Assembly: GCA_002721995.1 (NCBI GenBank)
Contig: PBMF01000025.1
Span: 120,964-184,963 of the forward strand
Source of the DNA: Chloroflexota bacterium
GTDB taxonomy: Bacteria > Chloroflexota > Dehalococcoidia > Lucifugimonadales > UBA3495
DNA: 64,000 bases
Direction: 5' to 3'
The notes beneath the pieces were generated by a model. The model saw only the letters and a list, made by a program, of their open reading frames with translations. It was not told the DNA's origin and did not search any database. Position numbers and translations under genes: made by a program. Shown here one piece after another: positions 28,930 through 38,081 of the stretch; position 1 is the first letter of the stretch; each line of letters opens with the position of its first letter.

Positions 28930-30816
28930 ATGCCTCTGGTGTCCGCCTCGAATCTCGCCGTCCACTACGGTGTGGAGATAATATTTTCCGCCATCAACCT
29001 CGACATCAATGAAAGGGCCCGGATCGGTATCGTAGGCCCCAACGGGGGCGGCAAGACCTCCCTCCTCCGAGTGCTGGTCGGTCAGCAAGATGCCAACGAA
29101 GGCCGGGTGGTCCGTTCCAACGGGCTTCAGGTCGGCTACGTACCCCAACACCCGGGATCCACCAGCCACGGCACCCTCCGTGAAGAGGTCTTGGCGGGCT
29201 TCCAGCACCTTAGAGACCTGGAGCAAGAGCTGGAAACTGCGTCCCAGCGGCAGGCCTCCTCCTGCGGCGACGCCGAAGAAGCGGGGCGGGCCTACGCCGC
29301 CCTTTTGGAGCGGTACGAGTCTCTGGGAGGATATTCCTACGAACGCGAAGCGGAGCGGATGGTGGACGGCCTTGGCCTGAAATCCGAAACCCTGGACTCG
29401 CCGGCAGCATCGGCCAGCGGCGGCGAGCGCACCAGGGCCGCCCTGGCCAAGGCGCTTCTCGGCAGTCCCGATCTGCTGGTCTTGGACGAACCCACCAACT
29501 ACCTTGACCTGAAGGGCGTCACCTGGCTGGAACGCTATCTGTCCCATTTCGCTCCGGCGGTGGTGGTGGTGTCCCACGACCGTTATTTTCTGGACCAGAT
29601 GGCCACCCAGATATGGGAATTGGACCACGGACGGCTCAACACCTTCCCTGGTAATTTCACCAAATACCGGACGCTGAAGGCAGAGCGGGACGCCCGCCAA
29701 TTGAAGGAATACGAGGCCCAGCAGGAATTCATAGCCAAGGAACAGGAATTCATCGACCGCTACCGGGCCGGACAACGTTCCAGGGAGGCCAAGGGCCGGG
29801 AGACCCGTTTGGCCCGTCTGGAACGCATTGAGCGACCCGATATCGACCGCACCATCAATCTGTCCAAGGCCACCGCCACTCGCACTGGCCAGGCGGTGCT
29901 CACATCCAAAGGACTGCAGGTCGGTTACACCGACGGCGGTGAGACCGTAAAACTGCTGGACGTCCCCGACCTAAGACTGGAACGGGGCTCCCGTACGGCG
30001 GTGATCGGCGACAACGGTACCGGCAAGTCCACCTTCATCAAGACCGTGTTGGGTGAAGCGCCACCTTTGGGCGGTTCTGTCGGCCTGGGCATGGGCGTCA
30101 AGATCGGCTACTACAGCCAGGGCTTGGACACCCTGGCTGACGAGCACACCGTGTTGGACTCTTTCCTGGAGATCAAGAACTTGCCCTTTGAGGAGGCCCG
30201 GTCCTACCTGGCCCGGTTCCTGTTCCAGGGGGAGGATGTGTTCCGCGAAGTCGGGGTCTGCAGCGGCGGGGAGAAGAGCCGGCTGGCCCTGGCCCGTCTC
30301 CTGATCACCGAGCCCAACCTGCTGGTCCTAGATGAGCCCACCACCCATTTCGATATCCATAGCAGGGAGGCTATGGAGGCGGTCTTGATGACCTACCCGG
30401 GCACCATTTTGCTGGTGTCCCACGACCGGCAATTGGTTTCGCTACTGGCCGAGACGCTGCTGGTGACCGGCGGAGGGAAGATAGACCACTTCCTTGGGAC
30501 ATTCGCGGAATGGACCCGGGCCAAAGAGGAGGCGGAATCCGCCGCCGTGGAAGCAAGGGCCAGAGAGCGTTCCAAACAGACCACCATTCCCAAGTCTGCC
30601 GGCGCCGCCAAGAGCCCCAGGCGCCGCAACCCGGCAGCCCCGGTCATAGACTTTGAAGGTCTGATCATCGAGCTGGAGGACCGGCTGAAGGAGCTGGAGA
30701 CCCAGCTTCAAGAGGCAACTATGGGTCAGGACCTGGAGGAAATGACGCGGTTGGCCGAAGAACACGCCCAGACCCAGGCGGAACTGGACCAGAAACTGGA
30801 GGAGTGGGAAGAGTAA
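28930..30816 (+). CDS. ABC-F family ATP-binding protein
   Basis: Two ABC modules: GPNGGGKTS / SGGERTRAALAKALLGSPDLLVLDEPTNYLDL and GDNGTGKST / SGGEKSRLALARLLITEPNLLVLDEPTTHFDI; linker; C-terminal coiled coil. Confidence 0.95.
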   Translation: MPLVSASNLAVHYGVEIIFSAINLDINERARIGIVGPNGGGKTSLLRVLVGQQDANEGRVVRSNGLQVGYVPQHPGSTSHGTLREEVLAGFQHLRDLEQELETASQRQASSCGDAEEAGRAYAALLERYESLGGYSYEREAERMVDGLGLKSETLDSPAASASGGERTRAALAKALLGSPDLLVLDEPTNYLDLKGVTWLERYLSHFAPAVVVVSHDRYFLDQMATQIWELDHGRLNTFPGNFTKYRTLKAERDARQLKEYEAQQEFIAKEQEFIDRYRAGQRSREAKGRETRLARLERIERPDIDRTINLSKATATRTGQAVLTSKGLQVGYTDGGETVKLLDVPDLRLERGSRTAVIGDNGTGKSTFIKTVLGEAPPLGGSVGLGMGVKIGYYSQGLDTLADEHTVLDSFLEIKNLPFEEARSYLARFLFQGEDVFREVGVCSGGEKSRLALARLLITEPNLLVLDEPTTHFDIHSREAMEAVLMTYPGTILLVSHDRQLVSLLAETLLVTGGGKIDHFLGTFAEWTRAKEEAESAAVEARARERSKQTTIPKSAGAAKSPRRRNPAAPVIDFEGLIIELEDRLKELETQLQEATMGQDLEEMTRLAEEHAQTQAELDQKLEEWEE

Positions 30817-30966
30817 TCCACCCTGCCCTTAGAAGGGAAAAGAAAAAGCCCCGGTCATGAGTGTTGCCGGGTCTTTTTCTTCTTCGGGATGGTGCTGGGC
30901 CCGGGCGCAAAGAAGGCCCCGGAGATTTCGTCCGGGGACTTTTGGTGTCGTAGGATGGTGGGTAAT

Positions 30967-32064
30967 CTAGCGCGGGGGAGTGGTGTACTGGCGAATCTCG
31001 GCAACCCGCTTGTACTGGGATGGCCAGACGCCCTGCCCGTCCAACTCCGTCTGGGCCTGGATAGGCCAGTAGGGGTTGCGGAGCAATTCTCTGGCCAGCA
31101 GGACCACGTCGGCATCGCCGTCTTCCAGAATCTTCTCCGCCTGAGCCGCTTCGGTGATCAGGCCCACCGCGCCGGTGGTTACCTCTGCCTCGCTCCGGAT
31201 GCGGGCTGAGAACTGGACCTGGTAGCCGGGGTAGGGGGTCAGCTTCTGACCCTCGGAATTGCCGCCGGAGGAGCAGTCAATCAAGTCCACGCCCTCGTCC
31301 TTGAGCCAGCGGCTGAACTCCACGCACTCGTCCACGTCCCAGCCGTTCTCCATGTACTCGGTGGCCGAAACCCGGACAAAGAGGGGCATGGAGTCGGGGA
31401 TGGCGTTGCGGACCGCCCTGGTGGCCTCGAGAGCGAAGCGGGCTCGGTTCTCCAGGGAGCCGCCGTACTGGTCCGTGCGTTGGTTGGAGAGGGGAGAGAG
31501 GAACTCGCAGCCCAGATAACCGTGGGCCATGTGCAGTTCGATGACCTTCATGCCGGCGTCCACCGACAGCCGGGCTGCGTTGGCCCAGTCTTCGACCATC
31601 TCGCCGATGTCTTCAACGGTGAGCTCCCTGGGTACGCCCCAGTCCTCGCTGTAGGCGATGGCGCTGGGGCCGACTATCTCCCAGCCGCCGTTGCCCTCGT
31701 CCAGGTACTGGCCGCCCTCCCAGGGCTTGTCGTGGGAGGCCTTGCGGCCGGCGTGGGCCAACTGTATGGCGGGGACGGACCCGTTGGAGGCGATGGCGTC
31801 CACCACCGGTCCCAGGGCTGCCACATGGCTCTGGTCCCAGATGCCCAGGTCCCACGGGGTGATGCGTCCGTCGGGCCGGACTGAAGCCGCTTCCAGCATG
31901 ACCAGACCGGCGCCGCCCACAGCCCTGGTGCCGTAGTGCAGGGGGTGCCAGGAGCTGGCCCGGCCGTCTTCGGTCTCTGAGGAGTACTGGCACATGGGCG
32001 CCACGAAGACGCGATTAGGGATCTCTTCGCCCCGGATGGTGATGGGTGAGAATAGCTTACTCAT
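30967..32064 (-). CDS. NADH:flavin oxidoreductase, old yellow enzyme family (YqjM-like)
   Basis: MSKLFSPITIRGEEIPNRVFVAPMCQYSS (ATG 32064), HAGRKAS, HMAHGYLGCEFLSPLSNQRTDQYGGSLENRARF, ADVVLLARELLRNPYWP. Confidence 0.95.
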   Translation of the reverse strand: MSKLFSPITIRGEEIPNRVFVAPMCQYSSETEDGRASSWHPLHYGTRAVGGAGLVMLEAASVRPDGRITPWDLGIWDQSHVAALGPVVDAIASNGSVPAIQLAHAGRKASHDKPWEGGQYLDEGNGGWEIVGPSAIAYSEDWGVPRELTVEDIGEMVEDWANAARLSVDAGMKVIELHMAHGYLGCEFLSPLSNQRTDQYGGSLENRARFALEATRAVRNAIPDSMPLFVRVSATEYMENGWDVDECVEFSRWLKDEGVDLIDCSSGGNSEGQKLTPYPGYQVQFSARIRSEAEVTTGAVGLITEAAQAEKILEDGDADVVLLARELLRNPYWPIQAQTELDGQGVWPSQYKRVAEIRQYTTPPR

Positions 32065-32324
32065 GGCTCTCCTAGTCTCAAAATAGTTGCCGGATGGGGT
32101 CTGGACTATCCACAAAAAAGACCCCAGCTGTCGCTGAGGCCCATATTAGGTGTACTGGAGGTGTTAACCGAGCTGCTATTCCCAGGGAAATAATCGTTAG
32201 GAAAAACGTCGGGCAAAAAAATAAGCCCCGTCATTTCTGAGGAACTTGGGCAGTATTGTAGCATTTATTTTCTTGGCCTGTCAATACTTTGGGCGTGGAT
32301 TCGACAAATACATGCAGAAACGTC

Positions 32325-32931
32325 CTAGGGGGAAGGATCGTCCAGGGCTGGCCGGTATTCCTCGGTGGTGTCCAGGTCGAGGAATGATTGGGTGGCGTTG
32401 GGGAGATGTCGGAATATGTCCTCGTCTAACTGGGTGACCTCGCACTGGGAAAGCAGGGCCCTCAGTGAAGTGGAACCCTGCTCAAGGAGCGCTTCCGCCC
32501 TGGGCAGACAGCTTTGGCTGTAGAAGGCGTGCAGATATTGGAGACGGCCTCCGTTCTCGGGGACAACGGCGTCGCAGTCGCCCAGGTGGGCGGCCATCTC
32601 CTGGACTACCGCCGGCTGGATGAAAGGCATATCGCAGGCGGTGACGAAACACCAGGGCGCGCCGCTGTGGGCCAGGCCCCGAGCCAGCCAACCAGGGGAC
32701 CGTGCAAGGGCCGGTCGTCCGTGAGTATCTCCGCGTTGGCGCTCGTAACCAGAACCGGTTCACGGGCGATCACCAGGACACGGCGAAACATGGGCGCCAA
32801 GACACCTGCCACGGCGTCCACCAGGGTTGTGCCCCGGAAGGGAAGCGTGGTCTTGTCCGAACCCATGCAGCGGCTGTCGCCCCGGCGAGTACGATAGCGT
32901 CCAACTCCGGCAGAGCGGGTTTGCCGGACAC
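32325..32931 (-). pseudogene. mobA: Molybdenum cofactor guanylyltransferase (MobA-like) with at least two frameshifts
   Basis: ALPELDAIVLAG (frame 1) | DSRCMGSDKTTLPFRGTTLVDAVAGVLAPMFRRVLVIARE...DDRPLHGPLVGWL (frame 2) | LARGLAHSGAPWCFVTACDMPFIQPAVVQEMAAHLGDCDAVVPENGGRLQYLHAFYSQSCLPRAEALLEQG (frame 3). Confidence 0.75.
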
Positions 32932-32937
32932 GGACGC

Positions 32938-33266
32938 CTACGCCAGGTTGCGAGGCACGAAGCTCATGGTCTGCTTGAACTCGGACTCTCCCGTCTTGGT
33001 CACCAGGCCTTTCCCCAGCTTGTACCGGTAACGGTTGTTGATCGGGTCGGTCTGACCCGGCGTCACCGAGTTGGCCGCCATGTCCAGACGTCCCTGGCCG
33101 AACAGGAAGTAGCTGCAGGTCACTCCGACCGCCAGCACCAAAGACGCCCCCCCAGGGCCATCAGCGCCAGGAAATTCCGCCGCGACATACCCGCCTTCTT
33201 GGCCACGTCCCAGGTTTCCTGGTCCAGGCGCTCCCATTCGCTGGGCCTGTGTTGTTTATCTTTCAT
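32938..33266 (-). pseudogene. Small Tat/TM-anchor protein downstream of an AioB-like gene, -1 frameshift in a G7 run
   Basis: MKDKQHRPSEWERLDQETWDVAKKAGMSRRNFLALMALGG | GASLVLAVGVTCSYFLFGQGRLDMAANSVTPGQTDPINNRYRYKLGKGLVTKTGESEFKQTMSFVPRNLA; the C7 run (plus strand) at 33147-33153 is one base short. Confidence 0.65.
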
Positions 33267-33305
33267 CACTACACCATGTGAGTCGAATTATTCTGGGTCG
33301 TTGGG

Positions 33306-33842
33306 TCAGATGTTGCTGGCGTACCCGTAGATCAGGCCGGTGACGCCGGTGGCGTAGATTTCATCACCCCGGGCCTCAAGGGTTATTTGGGGCAAGCTCT
33401 GGGTGGCCTGGCCCAGGATGAGCAGCCCGCCCTTGGAGAGATCGAACCGGCTGTAATGACAGGGACACGGCCCCAGCATCTTGTGTTCCTTGTTGTAGAG
33501 GCCCATCAGCGGACAGCCCATGTGGGAGGACAGATAACTGAATGCCACGATGTCTTGTTCCGGGCCCACTCCGCCGGTGGCTGGCGTGCCCAGTTTCACC
33601 AGAAAACTCAGTTGCTCTTCTTGGGGATACCGGAAGTCCACCGGCTCACCTTCCACCAGTGCGGAAACTTTGCCGATCATCGATTCGGTATAGGACTGGG
33701 ACAACAGCTGCACCCCCGGTGAGAAGGCATCGAATACCCGGTCCAGTCCCACTGGAAACGCCAGCACCCCGAGTCCGCCGGCGACCACCGCCGACGACTT
33801 TAGAAAGTCTCTCCGTGACTGGCTGCTCTTCTTAGGGGCCAT
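33306..33842 (-). CDS. Rieske iron-sulfur protein, arsenite oxidase small-subunit (AioB)-like, with Tat signal
   Basis: SQSRRDFLKSSAVVAGG Tat motif; SYLSSHMGCPLMGLYNKEHKMLGPCPCHYSRFDLSKGGLLILGQATQSLPQITLEARGDEIYATGVTGLIYGYASNI matches the AioB C-terminal pattern. Confidence 0.8.
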   Translation of the reverse strand: MAPKKSSQSRRDFLKSSAVVAGGLGVLAFPVGLDRVFDAFSPGVQLLSQSYTESMIGKVSALVEGEPVDFRYPQEEQLSFLVKLGTPATGGVGPEQDIVAFSYLSSHMGCPLMGLYNKEHKMLGPCPCHYSRFDLSKGGLLILGQATQSLPQITLEARGDEIYATGVTGLIYGYASNI

Positions 33843-34057
33843 TATTTACCTCGGCTTAGCAAGGATTAAGACGTGTACGCTCGAAAAATTATACGTGGAA
33901 TGGCGGGGCTGACTACCGCCAAACGGCCCCCTATATTGAGGCTGTTTTGGCACAAGAAATTAGGGCCGTTCTTGCCATGACAACCGCCCAATGTTTATGA
34001 TGCGGCCCCGGGACGAGGGAGTTTCATACTCGAACCAGATAAGAAGATGGAGGCCCC

Positions 34058-34894
34058 ATGACGACGTTGGAAGAGAAGGGAAACAGGCTGGAAGGCAAGG
34101 TGGCCATAGTCACGGGCGCCGGCGCCACCGGCAGCGGCGAGTTTGTGGGTATCGGCCAGGCCATCTCCCTGCTCTTCACCCGCCAGGGCGCCAAGGTGCT
34201 GCTGGTTGACCGGGACGAGAAGAACGCCCAGATCACGCTGTCTCAGATAAAGGAAGAGGGCGGCGACGCCAGCATCTTCGCGGGTGACGTCACAGACCTG
34301 GACTCCTGCCGCGAGATGACCGAGGCCGCCGTCAACAACTTCGGCAAGTTGAACGTCCTGGTGAACAACGTGGGCATCAGCGGCCCCGGTTCCGTCACCG
34401 ACGTGGAAGAGGACTTCTGGGACACGGTCATGGACGTGAACCTGAAGAGTGTCATGCTGACCAGCAAGTTCGCCATCCCCGAGATGATCAAGGACGGCGG
34501 TGGTTCCATAGTTAACCTGTCTTCCATAGTGGGTCTGCGGGCGGGAGGCGGACGCCCCAGCCACCCCTACGCCGCCTCCAAGGGCGGAATCTTGGGCCTG
34601 AGCAACTCCATGGCCGTCCATTACGGGCGGGACAACATCCGGGTGAACAGCATCGCCCCCGGCCACGTCTACAGTCCCATGGTGGCCCGGCACACCTCCG
34701 ACGAGCTGCTCAACCTGCGCCGCCGGGCCGGTCCCCTCGGTTTCGATGGAACCGCCTGGGATGTGGCCTACGCCATCGTATTCCTGGCTTCCGATGAGTC
34801 CCGCTGGATCTCCGGCGTGACCCTGCCAGTGGACGCCGGTCTCCTGGCCGCCACACCCTTGGCCATGTACCCCTACCTGAAGGACCCGGAGTAG
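34058..34894 (+). CDS. SDR family oxidoreductase
   Basis: LEGKVAIVTGAGATGSGEFVGIGQAISLLF; NVLVNNVGISG; SIVNLSSIVGL...YAASKGGILGLSNSMAVHYGRDNIRVNSIAPG. Confidence 0.95.
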   Translation: MTTLEEKGNRLEGKVAIVTGAGATGSGEFVGIGQAISLLFTRQGAKVLLVDRDEKNAQITLSQIKEEGGDASIFAGDVTDLDSCREMTEAAVNNFGKLNVLVNNVGISGPGSVTDVEEDFWDTVMDVNLKSVMLTSKFAIPEMIKDGGGSIVNLSSIVGLRAGGGRPSHPYAASKGGILGLSNSMAVHYGRDNIRVNSIAPGHVYSPMVARHTSDELLNLRRRAGPLGFDGTAWDVAYAIVFLASDESRWISGVTLPVDAGLLAATPLAMYPYLKDPE

Positions 34895-34911
34895 CCCCGG
34901 TCTAATCAGAG

Positions 34912-35694
34912 TTAGCGGGAGCGGAATATCTCGTTGGCCAGGTCGATGGCCGAACGCACGGCGGGCAGGCCGCAGTAGAAGGTGGCGTGGATGAACACCT
35001 CCACGATCTCCTCCTCGCTCAGTCCGACGTTCAACGCTCCCCTGATGTGACTGGCCAGTTGGGCCTCCTTGCCCAGGGCTGTCAGCGCCGCCATGGTGCA
35101 GATGGAGCGGCTGGGCAGGTCGAGGCCCGGCCTGTTCCAGATCGAACCCCAGTAGTATTCGGTAACCAGTCGGTTGAACTCTCCTTCCGCCTCGGTGACC
35201 GGCCCCTGACCGCCACCGGAGGGCCCCATGTATTCGACCCGCCGGGCGACTCCCCTTTCGTAGAGGTCGTCGGGCGTCTCGGTGTTGTCGAAGACCGGCT
35301 GGGGGGTGTAGTCCACTCCCCGCTCGTCGAATATCTGCTTGGCGATGGCCAGGGCGTCCAGAGTAGCCGGCACCCCGCTGTAATAGGAGGAGTGCATCAG
35401 CACCTCCACGATCTCCACCGGCGTCAGGCCCAGGTTCAGGGCGTTGCCCAGGTGCCGTCTTACCTGGTTGTCCCGCTTGAGCACGGTCAAACAGGTCAGG
35501 GTGACCATCTCCCGCTGGGTGTCCTTCAACGCCGGCCGGTGCCAGATGCTGCCGAAGAGAAACTCCCCCGCGATGCGCTGCAGGTCCGGTGCGATGTCCC
35601 AGGCGCTGGGGACGGAACCTCCGCTGAGTACTCCCGCGCCGAACTTTGTGCGCGTCTCGATGCCCTTTTGAAACCTCTCGTCCAAGGTAGTCAT
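34912..35694 (-). CDS. Carboxymuconolactone decarboxylase family protein (two tandem CMD domains)
   Basis: HLGNALNLGLTPVEIVEVLMHSSYYSGVPATLDAL and HIRGALNVGLSEEEIVEVFIHATFYCGLPAVRSAIDLANEIF. Confidence 0.92.
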   Translation of the reverse strand: MTTLDERFQKGIETRTKFGAGVLSGGSVPSAWDIAPDLQRIAGEFLFGSIWHRPALKDTQREMVTLTCLTVLKRDNQVRRHLGNALNLGLTPVEIVEVLMHSSYYSGVPATLDALAIAKQIFDERGVDYTPQPVFDNTETPDDLYERGVARRVEYMGPSGGGQGPVTEAEGEFNRLVTEYYWGSIWNRPGLDLPSRSICTMAALTALGKEAQLASHIRGALNVGLSEEEIVEVFIHATFYCGLPAVRSAIDLANEIFRSR

Positions 35695-35847
35695 GACCCC
35701 TCCATTAGTAGATGGCTTAGATGGCTCTTCTTGATCGACCAGTGCATTGTAGGTTCACATAACGGCCACGCCAACCCTGGGCTGTGGTACCCTGATAGCC
35801 AAATCAGGGACATTCCCACTTTTCGGGTTTTTCTAGTGAGGTAAGGC

Positions 35848-37137
35848 ATGGAACTCCGCAACGCAGTAATCGTCGATGGCGTCCGTTCACCCTTCGCCAG
35901 GGCCACCAGGGGCAAACTGGTGGCGACCAGGCTGGACGAGGTCGGCGCCCAGGTAATCAGAAGCCTGTTGGACCGGAACCCCAAGGTAGATGACCGCATG
36001 GTCGAGGACGTGGGTCTGGGCAACGTACTGGGCAAGGCCGAGTTCGTGGACATGGGCCGGGTGGCCCGCCTCGCCGGACTGCCGCCCGAGGTTTCCACCT
36101 TCAACTCCAACCGCCAGTGCGGCTCCAGCATGGAGACCCTGCACCGTGTGGCCCAGTCCATCATGGTGGGCGCCACCGACTGCGGCATCGCCTTGGGGGC
36201 TGAACGCATGGAGCGCACCATCCCCGGCGAAGAGGGCCCCTTCACCAGGATCACCGAGCCAACACCCCTGGAGTTCACCAAGGAACAGCGGGACATGTCT
36301 CCCGACCACTATGACAACTTCTCGGTGCCTTTCCCCGACTTCATCCTGGACTCCCCCGCCAAGGTGTCCATGCTGCAGACGGCCCAGAACGTGGCTGAGG
36401 TCTATGGCCTGACCCGCGCTGACCTGGACGAGTACGCCGTGCCCAGCCATCGCAAGGCCGCCGAGGCCTATGAAGTGGGCCGGTTCAAGGACGAGATCGT
36501 TCCCCTGGAAGTGGAACAGCCGGTCTTCGACGATGAGGGAAAGTGGCTGCCCCACGAGCGGGGCGAGATGATCGCCTTCGACCAGGACGAGTGTATCCGG
36601 CCCGGAACCAACTTTGAAGCCCTGATGAACCTGAACCCCATCCCCGGCGTGGTGAGCTACGGCGGCAATGAGATAATCATCACCCCCGGCAACTCTTCGC
36701 CCACCAACGACGGCGTCAGCGCCATCCTGGTGATGAGCGAAGAGAAGGCCCTGGCGTTGGGCCTGGAGCCCCTGGCCCGTATCGTGGGCTTTGGCGTCGC
36801 CGGAGTGAAACCCCAGCTCATGGGACTGGGTCCGGTGCCATCCACCAACAAGGCCCTGAAATACGCCGGTCTGACCATGGACCAGATAGACCGGGTGGAG
36901 TTCAACGAGGCCTTCGCCGCCCAGATCATACCCAGCGCCCGGGAGCTGGGCATCCCCATGGAGAAGCTGAACGTGAATGGCGGCGCCTTGGCCATCGGAC
37001 ATCCCCTGGGAGCCACCGGTGGACGCTTGGTGCTGTCCCTGGCCCACGAGCTGCGCCGCTCCAATTCCAACTACGGTCTGGCCACCCAGTGCATCGGCGC
37101 CGGCATGGGTATCACCACCGTGCTGGAGCGCCTCTAA
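35848..37137 (+). CDS. Thiolase family protein (acetyl-CoA acyltransferase)
   Basis: NAVIVDGVRSPFARA; NRQCGSSMETLHRVAQSIM; VEFNEAFAAQIIPSARELG; NVNGGALAIGHPLGATGGRL; CIGAGMGITTVLE. Confidence 0.96.
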   Translation: MELRNAVIVDGVRSPFARATRGKLVATRLDEVGAQVIRSLLDRNPKVDDRMVEDVGLGNVLGKAEFVDMGRVARLAGLPPEVSTFNSNRQCGSSMETLHRVAQSIMVGATDCGIALGAERMERTIPGEEGPFTRITEPTPLEFTKEQRDMSPDHYDNFSVPFPDFILDSPAKVSMLQTAQNVAEVYGLTRADLDEYAVPSHRKAAEAYEVGRFKDEIVPLEVEQPVFDDEGKWLPHERGEMIAFDQDECIRPGTNFEALMNLNPIPGVVSYGGNEIIITPGNSSPTNDGVSAILVMSEEKALALGLEPLARIVGFGVAGVKPQLMGLGPVPSTNKALKYAGLTMDQIDRVEFNEAFAAQIIPSARELGIPMEKLNVNGGALAIGHPLGATGGRLVLSLAHELRRSNSNYGLATQCIGAGMGITTVLERL

Positions 37138-37170
37138 GCGCCGCCGAAGCCCAGACGGACCAGCCGAATA

Positions 37171-37208
37171 TTCAAGGCCCCGGGTCAAATCCCCGGGGCC
37201 TTGTTTCG
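37171..37208 (+). terminator. Rho-independent terminator after thiolase
   Basis: caaggccccggg-tcaaat-ccccggggccttgttt. Confidence 0.75.
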
Positions 37209-38081
37209 TTAGGGCCAGCGAGAAAAAGTGTGCAAAAGGTGTGCGTTTCGGCCCAATCTCCAGGCGTGAAGGGAATTGTTCCAGGCGTGGACCGAAAACC
37301 GTGTGTATTTCATACGAGTTGCGGATAGTGTGCACCTTGGTATATTTCCCAATAACCCAGCGTTATGTCGTGGGGGGCGAAGCAGCAAGGATTCGACAGC
37401 AGTTGATGCCAATCAGGACAAACAACCGGCGGGACACAGGGTTCTTTGAACCGAACACCAGGTCCGTCACATCCTCGACCTACCTGGTTTCCGCCAGCGT
37501 TCCGGTGGTCCACTCCTCGGTTGCAATGGTTGATCTTGCTGCTTGCGCGGATATGCCTGCCCGATGTTCGGGTCAGACCGGATATGTTCGGAACAGTGAA
37601 AACTCCGACTATACGGTGGGTGGGGCCGATAATTGCTGGAGTCTGGCCGTTGGTCCCGGCCTTAAGGATTCCAGGGGTTGGTCTCATCCTACGTGGGCTT
37701 TCTGCCCTTTGCCGCCGGGATACAGGAGTCTGAATGCGGTTTCGCGGCGCCTCCTTCTCCTGTCCCGGCTCCCCCATCAACCGGTATAGGGGCCGTGCCC
37801 ATGACGTTGTGGGCGGCCATCCACACCGGGAGCGCCCGGTGTGTCGATTTTTCCGGTATTGGCAGTGGTGGAGACGTTTTTTCTACCGCCTCACACCACC
37901 AACACGAGATAGCCTAAATACCGGGTTTAGTTACCTCTTCACCTTACCAGAGGGAACGAACAGAGGCCCTGGGTCCTGCAGACCGGGGCCTTTGTTTTAT
38001 TTTGGGGACAGCGATTTCCAGGTGGAAATCGGGTTATACTCTGACCGTCTTCCCAGAACCAGACCAGACAGGAGTTGACCC

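Noticed and set aside
33147-33153. Programmed ribosomal frameshifting at homopolymer runs (C6 at 13723, C7 at 33147, T5 at 27114)
   Set aside because: These sites lack a recognisable slippery heptamer with a downstream stimulator, and the same genes carry additional unrelated lesions. Slippage mutation or homopolymer sequencing error is more likely.
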